This document shows positions 1 through 14,146 of a stretch of DNA of 64,000 nt, piece after piece (position 1 is the first letter of the stretch; each line of letters starts with the position of its first letter). The DNA is from Neelides folsomi. Its lineage: Eukaryota; Arthropoda; Collembola; Neelipleona; Neelidae. The stretch lies in the NCBI GenBank assembly GCA_034687125.1, contig JAQGBZ010000162.1, forward strand, positions 1 through 64,000, given 5' to 3'. Position numbers and translations under genes: made by a program. The notes under the pieces were generated by a model. It had not been told where the DNA came from. It worked only from the letters and a program-made list of their open reading frames with translations, and did no database searches.

Positions 1-240
1 AACGTTGTTTTTCAACCATTCCTGAGTCTGCTTTGCTTGATAGGATGGGGCAGAATCCTGCATGAATTTCCAGTTTTCATCTTCAAAAAGGCCTTTGTTG
101 AGTGGAAGAACAGTCGGTTCAGGATATCGGACTGGTAATTCGTTGCACGAAGCTTCACATCCTGCTCGACAAAGGGAAGTTTGGCCTTCCCTCTCTAATT
201 TACCCCAACCCAAATCATTACCGACGTTGGATGATGCTGA
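1..240 (-). mobile_element. Broken mariner-like transposase, catalytic part, cut by the window edge
   Basis: On the minus strand the translation carries the mariner-family landmarks in order: VMIWVGV, then KLPFVEQDVKLRA, then PLNKGLFEDENW, then QDSAPSYQAK followed by TQEWLKNNV, which is cut at base 1. The DSAP block holds the second catalytic aspartate of the DDD/E transposase of Tc1/mariner elements; the third lies outside the window. The copy is broken. There is an in-frame stop just after VMIWVGVN, and a frame change between the LRATNYQSDI and PEPTVLPLN segments, around bases 120-130. It is therefore a decayed DNA transposon, not an active one. The family call rests on motifs I recognise; which mariner subfamily it belongs to is open. 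Confidence 0.85.
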
Positions 241-560
241 CGAGTAACTTTTCTCATTGATTTTGGAATATCCTTGGTAGATTTTGCGTAAATTTTATCG
301 TTTGCTTATTAAAGTGCGCGTCAATTGTAAAAATCTTTGAAAAGCTTGAAAATTTTGAATTGAAGTTTGAATTACACCGCGCTTTTGTTTTGTGGTTACC
401 ATTTTGATTTCTGACGTCTAATAAAAGTGGCGTGGGTGGGGGGATGGGCGGCACGCTGTGGCGAGCCTTCCCCATGAAGGGGGCGGTGGGGAGCCTGCGC
501 GAAAGCCAAAGAAAGGTAAAAATTGGGCAAGTCGGACACTTTGGCCGCCTCACCTAGTAC
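241..560 (-). mobile_element. Probable 5' part of the same mariner-like element, internally deleted
   Basis: Reading leftward from about 560, a minus-strand ATG at 400-402 begins MVTTKQKRGV, the kind of basic start seen in mariner transposases. The frame degenerates within about 35 codons, and only about 160 bases separate this start from the catalytic block at 1-240. A full transposase would need several hundred bases there, so most of the N-terminal DNA-binding half is missing. The G/C-rich stretch at about 430-500 would be the untranslated leader or terminal repeat. I could not see the partner terminal repeat, which would lie left of the window, so the outer boundary near 560 is a guess. 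Confidence 0.35.
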
Positions 561-3500
561 AGTTAAATGTATAGAAAGAGTAATTTATATTAATGCGAAT
601 ATCCTTAGATGCAGTATGCAGTACACGTAACCACGAATGGTTCCATCAATATACACGTAGTAAATATAAAAGTATCTTCTTATTCTGCTATCTTGGAAAA
701 GGGGCAAATCTCTTGGACAAAATACCCAACCAACTTTCCGATTCGACCCCTCTCAAGGTGTCTTTTTCCATTGTGGATGAACTGATCAATACGATCTCAA
801 TAGACCATTGGGACTTGAGAGTTCCTCTCTTCCTTACGATGGGTCGGCGGAGGGTTCTTTTCTCAGACTTTGGATCTCCATTCCATGTTATTGCTTTCCC
901 CATTCCCTCCTCCTTGTTGTACTCGACACGACTTTTTTCGGGAAATTGAAAAGTCACACTGGATTCGGAGTTTCTCTGCCCACTTCCCCCCTCGAACCCT
1001 CAATTCGATTCACAAAATACATATGTAGAGCGGAGTTCTATCTACATGGATATCTCAAAAAGAGAACTAATAGCCAAAAGTCCTGTGGACTGAAGAGGGG
1101 AGAAAAGAGATATCTCCCAACAGACAAACACCAGGATCGGTCAAATCAACTCTTTGGAAACTCTATACAAAGTTTTGAAGGCTCTTTCGACTGGGTGAAT
1201 CCTTCGGCCGACGCAGAGTAAATTCCTTCCTTCCTTGACCAGCAAAGCTATTTGGAATCAATTATAGTTCCTGAAAGGGAACTTCCAGTCGCCGTCCCCT
1301 CCGAGAGGAGGGCGATGAAAGAGATAAGTTAACTACCCAAGGAGGGTCTATTTCAATTCCAGGAGCAGAAACCAAGTGACAGGGACCAAAGGTATTTCGG
1401 CAGTCCCTTTGATCAATCAGAGACAAGGAGGAGTTGAGTCAACTGAACGCCACAATCACGCCAACAGCTTTCTTCCTCAAAAGACAATCTGATCAACGGA
1501 GATCCCCTCTCGCATAAAGAACCAGAAAATGGGGCTTTTTTCCTCCACATTCAACCACATCATCACGGCGTTTAACTGACAAACTCTCATAATTATAGAG
1601 AACCCTTTCAACCCTTTCAACTCAACTCCTACAACAACAAATAATTAAATCAGCCCTTCCAACCATTCACCTCTCCTCTTCCTCCTTTTTAACGAACATA
1701 AAGGAAAACAAGTGTTGAGCAATACTTCCACTACTAATCCCTAACTTCCACTTTCAATCAATAGCATCAAAGGGTACTTTATTATAACAGATAAAAATTG
1801 GGCCCAATTTAAGAGATTTATAGTAGCGGCGCAAAAGACTACAGAGGCGTGCCGATAAATCAATGTTAATTAAATTGATTTCTCTCTCTCTCTTTCGTCC
1901 GTTCAAATACTCTGTTCATTATATCATCAGATTCCGTGAGTAAAGTGGATTCCGCGACGGATTTGAATGTATGGGAGTAAATAGAAGAGCTCTTTATCCC
2001 AAGAATATATAGTTTAAAGAGAAGAGGGGGATTAGACCAGCTTTCCTTTGAGGCTGACAAACAGAAGTCAAGGCATGAGAGCCGAATTAATGACGCCAAG
2101 AGCATTTCCTCAACCTACCTCGGAAACCTAATTACACCTTGAAGAGAGTCAGAGAGTATTACGTTGGGCTTGGGAGACAAGAGACGTTCTTGATGAATAA
2201 AAGAGGTGGAAAACGGACATAGGAAACCGCTTCCACTTGTTCGATGTTGACACCCGAGGGAGAAGGGAGCCAAAATGCCTCTACCTTATAGAACACATCT
2301 GAGTTGGTGGAGCCATAAAAGCAAACAATAGAATGAATTCAATCCCCGTCTCACCACCTTCCTTCCTTACTCCCTTCGACTTATATAAACAACTCTTTGA
2401 GGAAGGCTTTACAAATCCAGTAAGGTTTTACACACTGAATGAGGCTTGTCATTACGACGAGAATGGTAAAACGAGAAGAGCTCAAGAAATTATGAATGAA
2501 AAAGAACACCGAGTCCATTTCTCTTTACGGTGAGAAAACCCCACAAATCCTTAAAAGTTGGATAGTTAAATAGTGACTCTATTAGGGGATATTTATTGGG
2601 GGAATGAACGAGACAGGCTGAGGTGGAGGAAGAAGTCGGTTCTACTTTCTTTTGATTAGTGCATTTATATGGTAATTCAAGAGGGCAGTCATGAGAGAAA
2701 CATTATAGAGAACAAAGGTTGTAACCCACAAAAATCAACTCGGAGAATCTTGAGGGAAATAATGAACACATGGAAAAAGGAGCATTGGTGCATGTCATGT
2801 CAGAGGGCAGTTAAAAGAACATCCACTCAGTCAATCTACGACGTGGCAGGCATCACAAATCTACCTACCATTTACAAAACCTTCAACAACAGAGTCATGC
2901 ATCGTCTCCTAGTTTCCCTCCTTCAATTCTCTTAATCACCCGCGTATTATTTTCCTTTAAGCCCCCTCTTATTTTCTCACAGGTGTAAGGATAGACGGCT
3001 CTCCTTCACCTCCCGACGACGAAAATGACGGAGCCGACGCCCGCCCTTTCCACTTCCTTTCCTTCGTCGAGATATTTCAATCAAACTCGCCATTGCTCTT
3101 TTAACAACAAATTGACTTGGCGGCGATTTGTTTTGATGTAACAAAATCCTCAAATTCTAATGAATCAACGTCTCTTGGTGTATAAATCAACCATGCTAGC
3201 TACCAACCATACTAAATGAAATTAACAGTTTACAATTTTTCATTGTCAAATCATTGTCATATAATTTAAATGAAATGTTCAAAAAATCACGATAATTATA
3301 ATAAATTATATTATCAGCAAAGATTGAATGCTAACGGATATAGTAGATTATGTAAATTTTTAATATTTACGATAAGTTTACGAAATGAATAGCAAGTTCG
3401 ATTTTCTCTTCGGTGTACAAAAAGAATAGATTGAAATAAGATCAAACGACATTACATGCATAATAAAATTATACTTAAAAAGTAATTAAATTGAATGGGT

Positions 3501-6500
3501 GAAGAGTGTAGTGGTAAAACTGTAACATCTGTTAGGTAGATCGTGAGAAAGATACGTGTCAAGTAAGATAAGAGTAGTAGGCTTACCAGTGAGACAGTGT
3601 AGGCTATATGTTCCTTTTTTGTCAATTAATAGTCTGAGGAAGGGAAATTTTATATTTTGAAGTTGGTTAAAAAGAGCGTCTGGTAGACAAATAAGTGTTT
3701 GGTTCCTTCATCTAGTGGGAGCGTGTATGCGTGCACAATGGTTGGTCTGAAGGGCCCTTGGAAAGGAGCGATATCATATCCCGAGACCCATTCATCCAAT
3801 ACAAGATGACGCCGAAAAATTGGGATAAAAAAGCTTTTCGTTCCACTGTCTGTATGATGATGAAAAGGCAAAAAGTTCCCTTTTCTTCTCTACTCCCCGA
3901 GTGAGTGAAGAGGAGTAAGAAAAACTTCCCACATTCCGACACACGCTGAGCTACGGATGCTGATTCAACATTCAGGACCTCCTATTCTTGACGGAAAGAG
4001 AGAGAGAGAGGAAGAGAAACGGGCGTTTACTTAGCTCGCTCCACGGCCCCAGCTTCTCCGACAAATCTCTCTCAATTCTTCTTTCTCTCCTCTCTCACTA
4101 TCTCCTCTATGTTCTCGCAAATCCATCATTATCATAATTTTTCACTTTCTCCATTTCATTCAAATCACACACTCAATCGCCTTCCTGTGCTCCAATCCAA
4201 AGCGATGTAACTATACTCTTGTTCCCTCGCCACTTCCCCACCTTCGATGGGAGCTGAGGGAGAAAAGAGAGAGAGAGAGATCACTCACTGAGCCGCACCT
4301 TAGATAATCCCACAATCTGAGTTGAGATGAAGGACGTGAAGCCGCTGCTGATTGACAGGGGAAGACCGGAATGGAAATATGTACTTTGGGAAACGTGCTT
4401 TGAAACCCGAGAGACTCGTCCCAGGTCCTTCTCTGCCACGGTTCGGGTCGTCAATGCGGACCGATCGCCTTCACCAGCCTAGGGAGAGAATAGGAGTGGG
4501 AGGATAGGAGGAATTCCCTCACAGCACAAACCCACTGTCCAGGCTCAATTTGGAAAATGCAAACGATAGCAATATTCGGTGGGGTGGAGGAATGGCTGCA
4601 ATGTGCAATACTCCGAGGCAGACGACCATAAAAGGCACATTGAGTGGAGTTGGAGCCGAGACTCAGGTGGCCGATATGAGCCGTCCTCGTAGGTAATTAG
4701 CGTGCCAAAAGACATCCGATCAGGATGACTACACTCCCATTATGGGACACTCTAATTGCTTCTGTGGTTATCGAAAACGCTCCAGTAGTAGTTATGACAA
4801 TGGCTCCCTCATTCCATCCTATCTCTTCTATCTAGGACCCTCTTCCCAATTGCTCTTCTAAATACTTACATACAAATACATACATAGTATATCTCTCTAT
4901 GGAAGGAACCTTCATATCCCCTACTCCCCTGGACTCAAATCCCTTAGAGACCCTTCTAGTCCACTCCATATATCCCATCCTTTAAACTCATCCATCCATC
5001 AATCCATCTCTCCTTCTGCCTCTTCGACGTTAAGTGAAGAGAAAAATTAAAATTTACATCCTACGGCTTCTTCAAAAATGGGATTCCGCGGATAAGAAAG
5101 TAAAAGTAAAGATAATTTATTCAGGCATATTTTATCTACAAAGTTCTCATATCGAGTGATCTACAGAAAGTTTGGGAGGAAGTGTGTAGCGACGTAGTGA
5201 GGTTCTTGATTTATGATTGGCGTGAGTGAAATGAAAGAGTGCCGAAAGCCGCGAGTGTTGCCTTTAACATCAAAATAAGCTTTGATTCAATTACTGAACA
5301 TCCCCTTGCTCAAGGTTCAAGCGAAAAGGTCGGACAGAGGTGGTGAAGAGGAGTAGACGGAGAGCAAGGAAAACCCCTAATTTGATTTGATTAAGAGCGA
5401 GCCGGTGAAGGGAAAAATTACCGACAAATTGCTGCTTTGCCTCCCGAGCCGCCAGAAGCTGAAGAGTTAAAGAGAGAAGAGCAGACTTCTTAAACAGGTA
5501 TTTCACTCTGATTTTAATTTCAGATTTTCTTCCACTAAACTCTTCTTCTCACTCACAAATCCGTCAAGTTTCACTAATTAAGAATTTTCTTTTGCAGGCT
5601 TCAACTCCAAAGCCCCTATGGAATGTTAGAGGCTTGAATAAACGGGAACCGCTGTATACTTTACATAAGGGACGTGGTTAATCTTTGGAAATACTTTGAA
5701 TAAAAGTTTGGGCTCTATTTGAGAAGCGGTCGAACGGAAGGAGAAGGGCTGTATGGAATGAAGCCCTCATCTCTCGTGTTAAATTCCGTTCGGAACGTGC
5801 GAATAATATGCAAGTTCGGGCTCCTCGAGGGCCGAAAGAGCGGGAGAAGAGGGAGGGAGAAGGGCTCGACTCCAAAGACGTTAGACACTTGGGTTTCCGA
5901 GTATAATAACATTTTCGGAACTCTTCTTATCAAGCGGGAGCAGTAGTTTCGGAGCGCATGGATCGCGTCAATATCCTCATACTTTAGACATGCAAATTTC
6001 CCATCAAGTTATATCAGTGAGATCAGAAACGCCATAACGACCATAAAGATGCAATTATAATCTCAGCTCAACTACTGTCCTTAAATTACAAAGCAGAGCT
6101 AATCACACTCTGCTGGGCCCTATAGCCCCAGGTCTCCAACTCACTTGAGAACTCTTTCAAACGAAGGTTGATTATTAGGGCCAGCCGGCAGAAAAACTCT
6201 CAATACTTTCACCACCAGGAAATTAATAATGAGATTCCCACACTATCGCCTATTCCACTCTGGACAAGTCGAATCCCTCCTTGTTGCATGTCTTACTTTC
6301 AACCATAATGGTTCTGACTTAATCACAATCGCTCCCCATCAGCCCTCTAATGCTCAATCCTTCCCTAAACAACATGTCACCATCATGTTGAAGCAATCCC
6401 GGAACTTGTGGCACCCAACACTCTGCATATTCATCACAAGTAGGGTTGGTTGGGAGCTAAAATGCGGTTTGAACGGTTTGGGGTTGAACACCCATGCTGA

Positions 6501-9480
6501 GTCTCTCAGTGAATGGAAGGAGGTTTGAAAGGCGAAATAGCTCGGTTTTATACACTCCTTTCTCGGACACGACGGGGCTTTCGAGAATTGAGGAAGATCG
6601 AGGAGGAGAATAATGGAAGAGAGTCGGATGAGGAAAAAGAGGAGAAATGGGATATGAATATGGATGTGCGGATATGGATGAATACGGAGCGTCGCGGCGG
6701 ATTTCTCTTCCTCTCCTCGAGCTATTTGGTAGGGACTCCAAACCCTCGCCTTTAATATTATAACAGAGGGGAACTACAAAGTTTTCAAAGGACTTTCCCA
6801 TGATAAGGCTAATAACCATTTCTTTTACGATTCCACTTTTTATATGACACGGCCGGAGAGCATTCGTCAGGCCTATAAAAACCGGCCGTTGGGCCGAAAA
6901 CAGAAGCGGGCCATAAGTACCTACAATCATCGGACGTCGCCGAGGAGGAATCGCCTGTTCTCGGTGGGAGGAATATAAGAATCTATTTTTCCTAATATTC
7001 ATTTGATCTCGGATTTGAGATCTTTGGGGTAGGAGCCGAGCCATACATATTGATTTGAGCGCTCCTTGAGGGAGATGAAATGAAGAATGAGTTGTGACAC
7101 GACTCTCCCTGTGTTTCCAATGAGTCTCCTTGTTATCCCGCCCGATTTTCCAACCAGCGGAACGGAGGAGTCTGAGCTGAGGCCGCTAAGTCAGGCCCAC
7201 TTATCCCGGATAACGGCTTGCTGAGTCTACGTGACATGAGTATTTACGGTCCTCAAATTTTATACGTACATTTCACTGCATAAGATCCTCTCACTTATAT
7301 CCACGTCGAGCCACCCGCCCCGCCACCCCATTCCATTCCATAGGCATCTCGGCAAATGCTAAGACACGCCGCGCATTTCCACCAAATGAAAATACTCAAA
7401 CCCACCATCACGTAAAATACGAAACGGAGTTGGAATGTCACTCTCGACTCGCGAGCCTCCTCTCACACAACACAACCTCTCCCGCCTCCAGCCCACCCTC
7501 TCAATTCCCTCCGAATGGGCAGGAGGAAAGTTTTAATAAAAGTTTGACAACCTACGCTAACAAAGGCCTGAGTCCCGAAGTAGCCAAACTCAATTCACCA
7601 CGAACGCCCATCCACACTAATGTGGGAAGCCAAGATAATGGAACAATGGGAGAAGACATGCCGAGGAATTGTTTTTTACTCCCCAATGAGGAGTGAATGG
7701 GGTAGGGCGACTCGGTCTTAATAGGATAGGGTGGAAGGTATTCGGATCCTCATCCATTATGCTCAGACCTCCTCTAGTACCATTTACTCCATGACAAAGC
7801 TTGGTCATGCTTGATTTGCCAGCATGAATTTATCAGAGAACTAGCCATGGTGGTCCTTCAACATCATCTCCCCACCTCTGCGACGAATGTCCTCAGGTCA
7901 CAACAGGTGGAAGTGAATGATAATCACAATATTTCATCTCACAACTTGGAACAAGCCTTTTCAGTTCAAGACCCAAACTCCCATTTCCCCTCGCTCCCAG
8001 TCTCCGCCCCATTTTAATTTGAGGACGTGAGACAAATGAATGGGGAGAAGGGGGGAGAAAGAATGGAATTAGAAGAGAAAGTGTAACGGGTATATTTGTA
8101 CGGATGAATGAGGAGCGGAGAGAGGGAATGTGAGAAACAAATTTGGTGAAGAAGAGCAAGGAGGGTAATAAAAGCCGGAGTTATTACGCTGTGGAGGGCC
8201 GACCGACGAAGAATAAAAGGGGCATGAAATGAAAGAGTAAAAGTTGCCCGCAATAAAAATGAGAGATCAATATTCAAATCGTAGGAGTCTCTAGTATGGG
8301 AAATACATTTAGATCCACTGTGAAGAAGACCCATCGAGATTTCCTCATCAGAAGGACCAGAGCATTAAATTCCGCTTTGCCCAATAGATATTCTTTCACA
8401 CATTCATCAGGAGAAGGAATTGTGATGCAAATTATCCGTCGTTTGAGTTTGAATGGAAATCGGCACGATGATTTTGAATCCTACTTTTACAACATATCCT
8501 ACTTACAGAGAAGCATATTAGAAAAAGGGTGGAAATTCTATGTTATATAAACTCCCACTCTTCTTTCCCAATGGTAATAAGAATGGTCAGCAGCCGGAGA
8601 GAAGTGGGAATTATGAGGGGGAAAGCTTTTAATTTTCTCTTTTCCGAGCCGTTGTTCGGAATTCGATCCGGTTGAATAGTCGACAAACAATAATAAGCAA
8701 AAACAATTACTCGTTGGAAGAAACCTCTCTTCCTTTATAGGAGCCATTGGAGGATGTGGAGGAAATGGATGGATTGAAGGAGGTTTGGTCTCCTTCCGCT
8801 CTCGAGAGCGAAGATGGGCCTAAAGAAGAAGAGGGGACTCTCTCTCCCTTTCATCCCGACAAACGACGAGACAGAGACGCATGGAAGAAAAGGTTTATTA
8901 CAGGGAGAGTGGAGAAAATATTTGGTGGCAAGAAGTCTTTCAAATGCCATCAGAAACAACATTACTCAGCAAGTGCAATAATATTCGCAGAAATGAAAAA
9001 ACCGGTCCCGGGTTTTTATGTCCATGCTCTCCTGTTCGATATCATTCCCTCACACATTTATACTCTTTCTTCCGCCGTCGTCCGTGGGCACTAGGCCAAA
9101 AAAGGGAACCGTGGGTTTCCTCCTAGTAACCATTATTCGCAACTGCGGCATTCTCTCCACTGCTCCTCACTCAGCTCTTCCTTCGGCCGCCAGCCCCCAC
9201 CAGCCCTTCTCTGCCTCGCCAACCGCTGGCTCGGCTCATCTTGTATTCTCCTTTTCAGCTTAATTACTTTTGACATCCCACTCCCTGATTTACGCAGTCT
9301 ATACTCAAATGAAATTCACTCGCGTCTGACGCGGTCCATAAAACCCTCTCTTTCTCTCGCTTTCTCCTTTCTCTACGAACCGAGTGGGCTTTATGCTTCC
9401 TCCCTCCGCGCCCCTCTGGCTCAAAAACACTCCCCAGCTCGCAAATTAAGACCACCCTTACCTTTTTTAATTTACTTACA
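561..9480. other. Long GC-richer stretch without a recognisable gene
   Basis: About 8.9 kb of DNA clearly richer in G and C than the genic parts of the window, made of alternating purine-rich (gagaagg-type) and pyrimidine-rich (ctcctcc-type) runs. Short AT-rich patches occur at about 3120-3640. GA microsatellites lie near 3998-4020 and 4268-4282. Open frames here reach at most 195 codons (6457-7044, minus), lack family motifs and overlap each other on both strands, as chance frames do in GC-richer DNA. I found no splice-compatible gene, tRNA or transposon core. It could be regulatory DNA of a neighbour outside the window, but that is inference. Confidence 0.5.
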
Positions 9481-9766
9481 CTTTAAATATAATATTTATT
9501 ATCCTACACAACTGAGGCCCTAATTAACTTTTCAAACTTCAAACAGCATTTGGACGTGACGCAAAGCTGGGGAGAAGATCTGCTCTATAAAGAATAATTA
9601 ATCCATGACAAGATGTGATTCCATTCCATATACAAGACAAATATACTAAAATTCCCTATTATACTGTACTCTATTGATATATCTAAACAATTAATGTTAA
9701 TGGTCGATACAAATGACAATTTAAACATGTTGGAGAGATACACAAATAGAATTACAAATTGCCTTA

Positions 9767-9792
9767 AAATGATGTAATTTTTTACATCATTT
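9767..9792. repeat. Short hairpin, 11-bp perfect stem
   Basis: The arm AAATGATGTAA (9767-9777) is followed by a 4-base T loop and its exact reverse complement (9782-9792). The symmetry continues outward with one mismatch. Nothing ties it to a gene; it may be the scar of a small foldback element. Confidence 0.5.
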
Positions 9793-10241
9793 AAATTCTA
9801 TAACTTGAATTCTAAAACAGAAAATTAACGATGATGTGTATAAAATGCTAAATTTTTTATAAAGCTGGTCCATATCGGGTCATTTACAGGTAATAATGGT
9901 TATGGTGGGTTAATGATCATGAATTTCAATGAAATGTGCATTACAGTTTTAAAAATGTAGAGATCATTGAAACGGAAGTTTGTGATAGGGATTTTCTGTA
10001 GAATAAATAGACCTTCAGAACAAAGGTTGACTTTGACAAACTGGGCGCATCTTTAAATCAACTTGTATTTTCACCTTACAACATTTATCATTTTTTCTTT
10101 CCTAATATAATAAGCGCAATTTTTAATCTAACTTTAAGGTATTATTGTATTCAATTTATCTAATCCAGAAAAAAACATCGTCGAACCGGCATAAAAATAA
10201 TGATGCAAGTAGTACCAATTCTAGTTGATTCACACTTTTAA

Positions 10242-10280
10242 ATTTACACGTTAGTCTAGTAAATAGACTAACGTGTAAAT
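10242..10280. repeat. Perfect 17-bp inverted repeat with 5-base loop
   Basis: ATTTACACGTTAGTCTA at 10242-10258 is followed by the loop GTAAA and the exact reverse complement at 10264-10280. A perfect 17-bp stem is unlikely by chance even in AT-rich DNA, and the arms include non-AT bases (CACG/CGTG). No target duplication is evident in the flanks. It could be a small foldback transposon remnant or a structured transcript. Confidence 0.75.
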
Positions 10281-13200
10281 AGCGTCATTTACAGATATTC
10301 AGAATGAAAAAATACTTTTAAAAAGTCTTTGAATATAGCTACATAACATACATAATATTATGCTGCCTGTATTAAATTTTATACCATAATTATAGAATTT
10401 ACATAAAAAAATTAATTTTCCAATTTTTATGAAATATGCAAAGTGTGACTAACCGATTACAAAATGCATGTAAAGGATAAAAATCAAAACATGTTTTGAA
10501 TGTATGAATAAAATATAACCTTTATAGAAGAATAGATGAATTGACAGGAGAAGCCGACTTTTCCAGGAATTGCAATTAAGAGGACTGGAGAGGTGAGGAG
10601 ATGAAATGTTAGGGGACGAATGCTAAGGGACTCGATTCTCTTTCAAGTTTGAAGAGACAATCGGATGGATCTCGAGGCAGCTGTGAAATGTGTCACTCAT
10701 TCACCCAACTCGTCCTTTTCTATTCGATGTCCTGAGGATTCCCTGTAATCTCTTCCCTAGCAATTGGAACCTTTTATGCTCATGGCTTTTAGAAAGTTCC
10801 CCGAGCTAGCAACCAACCCATCATCCTTAACCTCCCAAGCAACCCTTCACTCCCTCCTCAGGCATCCCAGGCTTCTCCACGAATCCTAACGGAAATAGAT
10901 ACTAACGAGTTGAATTTCCACAATTCCTCTCCTCTGACATTTGATGCCAATCGAAATTTACTTATTGTTTGATGAGCCTCCATCACTATACTATGGTATA
11001 TACCTCACACCTTCAACGCGGAGGTAGAATAACACGTGTAAATATCTACTTACATCTACTCAAATAATGTTGTAAATTAAGTATGTATGAGTTATTATTT
11101 ATTGTGATTCACTCTAGATAGATTTATTATTTTATTTCCCATTCCAAGAATGCCCACACATTCATTTATGTACTTGTTGATTTCATATAAACATTTAAAC
11201 ACTTATAATTTTATTGGTAATGTACACTATGTGCTTCGTGATTTTAACAAAACTCAATTATTTAAGAAATGTTATTCTGATTTTTCTAAAGCTCGAACTC
11301 CCTGGCATACCGTACAAATTCACGTCCTTTGTCTTTGAGACTACGCTACGTTCATATTGACCAGCCAGATTGGTTTTCTGAAGCATGTCCTTCCAGGTTT
11401 ATTTTCAGTAAGGGACAACTTTATGTCTTTCACATCACATTTATGTATGTATGAAAGGATGTCATGTTACACACGCAATGGGCAATTCTTGTCAATTAAT
11501 GACGAATACATGTGTGTAAGTAGTGTAAGCAAATGTGTAAGTTAGTTTTACACGCACACACACTGTATAATATTATACATTCATTATTATACATACTACA
11601 TAAATTATTAGTATTTGTACATGCATAATGAATTCCATTGATTTAAACAACAATTGCCAGTAAATTGCTGACATTATAAATTATAATAGATACCTCAATG
11701 TTTAAACATCAAATTAATTCTGTTGATCAATAAGGAATCTTCAAAAACTTTTTAATAGAGAATTATAAGTTCCGAGACTTGAGTAAAAGCAAATATTAGT
11801 AGTTAATCATGATATTTAAACGAGAATAAAGGCTCGCCATAATATAAGACAATCTGTCAATCTCGGGTTGCAATCAATGAATAATTAAGATTTAAATGAT
11901 CGAAAAATAAATATGTAAGTTCAAATTATCTGAAACACATATAATAATATGTATGTACTCTCCAGACGCTGAGCCAATGCAGTTCCCGGGTTTTAGAATT
12001 TGAATAAGATTATTATAAATTTAATCTATAGTCTCATATTGTCATATTCATTCACATCCGATCCGATTGATAGGATAGCAATCTAACTATAATCTTGAAT
12101 TCCCATTCCTTCACAATCTTCAAAGATTTTTTTCTTATACAAAATCATTGACTCTCATAATGACAATCATTCAATTCTTCATCAAAAAATTGAAAACAAC
12201 TTTAATAAATGAAATTGATATAAAAATTAAAATTATTAACACTCTATAAATAAAAAATACCTAATTAGCAAGATGAAATGAGAAAATTTCAATTGAATTT
12301 CGTCCTTTGCCCTGCCGAATTTATGAATTGTAATTCATCTGGCTATGATTTCTTTTAAATTATTCATTATTGGTGTTGATTATGGGTATTATGCTTATTA
12401 ATTATTATAAATAAAATGAACATTGTAAAACAATGCTTACCTTAATTAAAAACTTCCCCCGGTTTCACTTGAGAGTGACGATAACTTTAATCAAAGTTGG
12501 AGTGCGGCAATTTATATTTGGATAAACTTGTCAATTGAATTAAAATAAATATACAAAGATCGTTTAATTAAATAAAAAACATACAGGCGTCAAGAAGTGT
12601 CTAATTCGGATAAATAAAATATTAAAAGAAGACAACAATGCAAACTCTGGGAATTTGTATACAAATAAATCAAAGTGAAATCCCACGTTGCAACTTGTTA
12701 TGATTGTGGTAAAGTGAGGTTCGGAAATGTTGAATGATTGAGGTAATGAGTAATTAAAGTGACAGAACAGGAAGTGTGATGACAATAATTGAGGAGAAGA
12801 GGAAGAAGTTGTTGAAGAAGCCTCGTCAATTTTTGACACTTCCTCCCTTCAAGATTGTTGGGTTTGGTAGTTTTGGTTGGGAGCGAAGGGGGCACTCCAT
12901 CATTCACTTCCAGCCATATCACTCAATCCACGCAATCCACATCCATCTTCTTTTCACCCAAAAATGTCCCGACTTTCTCCCATTTTCACTTAATTCAAAG
13001 GTCATTTATCATCAATTAACTTTCTTATTCATTATTGATTCTAACTTGATGAATAATAGATTTTTATTCTCTTTAATTGCTTTACCATTAATTTAATGTT
13101 ATACTTATGAAATATGTCGTCTTATAAATATGAGATTTATTATCCTCACAAGGGATCATTCGTTTTTTCTTATCTCATTTCTTTTCTCTTATCTCATTTT

Positions 13201-14146
13201 CTCGAATATAAACTTTTGAAGATTTCTTCGCTTATTAAGATGATATTTTATATTCTGTGTTTAAAATTCTTCTAATTTTTAAATACAATGATGTATTATT
13301 ATAAATATATTTTTGATGTATGATATGAATATGTTGTTATAATAAAAGATACAACTGAATCTCCATTTTGGGGGCTCGTAAACATTTATACATTTTTATA
13401 TTAAATACACACACACAAGATAAAAAAATGTTGTTTTTATTAATACATAATATACTCTATTTAATTCATTTAATTTATATTATTATAGGACTTTAAACCT
13501 TAAAACATTTAAAACTGCATTCTGAGCCTATTTATTTATAATGTGCCTAATTTAATTTTTAAATGTCTGCATGTCTTTACTAATTTTTAGTTCAAATCTT
13601 ATTTGAGTGCGAATATAATATGATAGAGGTGCATGATTCTGATTCTGATTCTCTTTGTTGCTCATATTTAGTATATCCTAAAATCTGCGAAGTGAGGCGC
13701 TAAAGCTAATTAATATAGAGTAAATAGGGAAAATAAAATTTGGATTCGTTTCATACGAAGACAACGAACTGAACGCAGAAATGACGTCGGTCATTCGTAC
13801 TAAAAAATAGGAATCGACATAGTGAAAAGTGAAAGGAGCTGACAACAATTTTGTCAGAATTAAGTTGAAAACTACAATTAAAGATAATGGCGTGATCATT
13901 AATGTGTCATTTTTTAACATTGTTTTGAATCTCCATTAAATTGGGTCGAATCATTATTAAAAAGGAGGGTAATTATTGTATATTTTTAAGACTATTATTA
14001 AAAAAATTTACAGTTTAATTCCTTTAATTATATAGTATGACATTCCTTAAGAATTTTGATGCATTGAGGTTGAGAATTTGAGAATTATTTTTATTCATGA
14101 TATCTCACAAATCTTTATATTTATTTTCTAAGCATTAGAGTTTACA

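Larger units (their letters stand above)
9481..14146. other. AT-rich intergenic DNA upstream of Daxx
   Basis: Mostly AT-rich, with one GC-richer island at about 10540-10990. It contains two small hairpins (9767-9792 and 10242-10280, listed separately), a CA-rich microsatellite near 11550 and a near-duplicate pair of ttttcttatctcattt-like segments near 13165-13200. Open frames are short and without recognisable motifs. No gene is supported. Confidence 0.5.

Noticed and set aside
254-553. Minus-strand frame of 99 codons
   Set aside because: It overlaps the presumed leader and decayed N-terminal part of the mariner-like element and is in a different frame from the transposase motifs.
3500-3570. 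tRNA-like sequence (AGTGTAGTGGTAAAACTG followed by CTGTTAG)
   Set aside because: It resembles a tRNA A-box and an anticodon loop, but the stems do not pair and no B-box follows at the right distance. At most it is a decayed tRNA-derived repeat.
6457-7044. 195-codon minus-strand frame, the longest in the left arm
   Set aside because: Composition is biased by purine/pyrimidine runs (long serine, proline and arginine stretches), with no motif and no splice partners.
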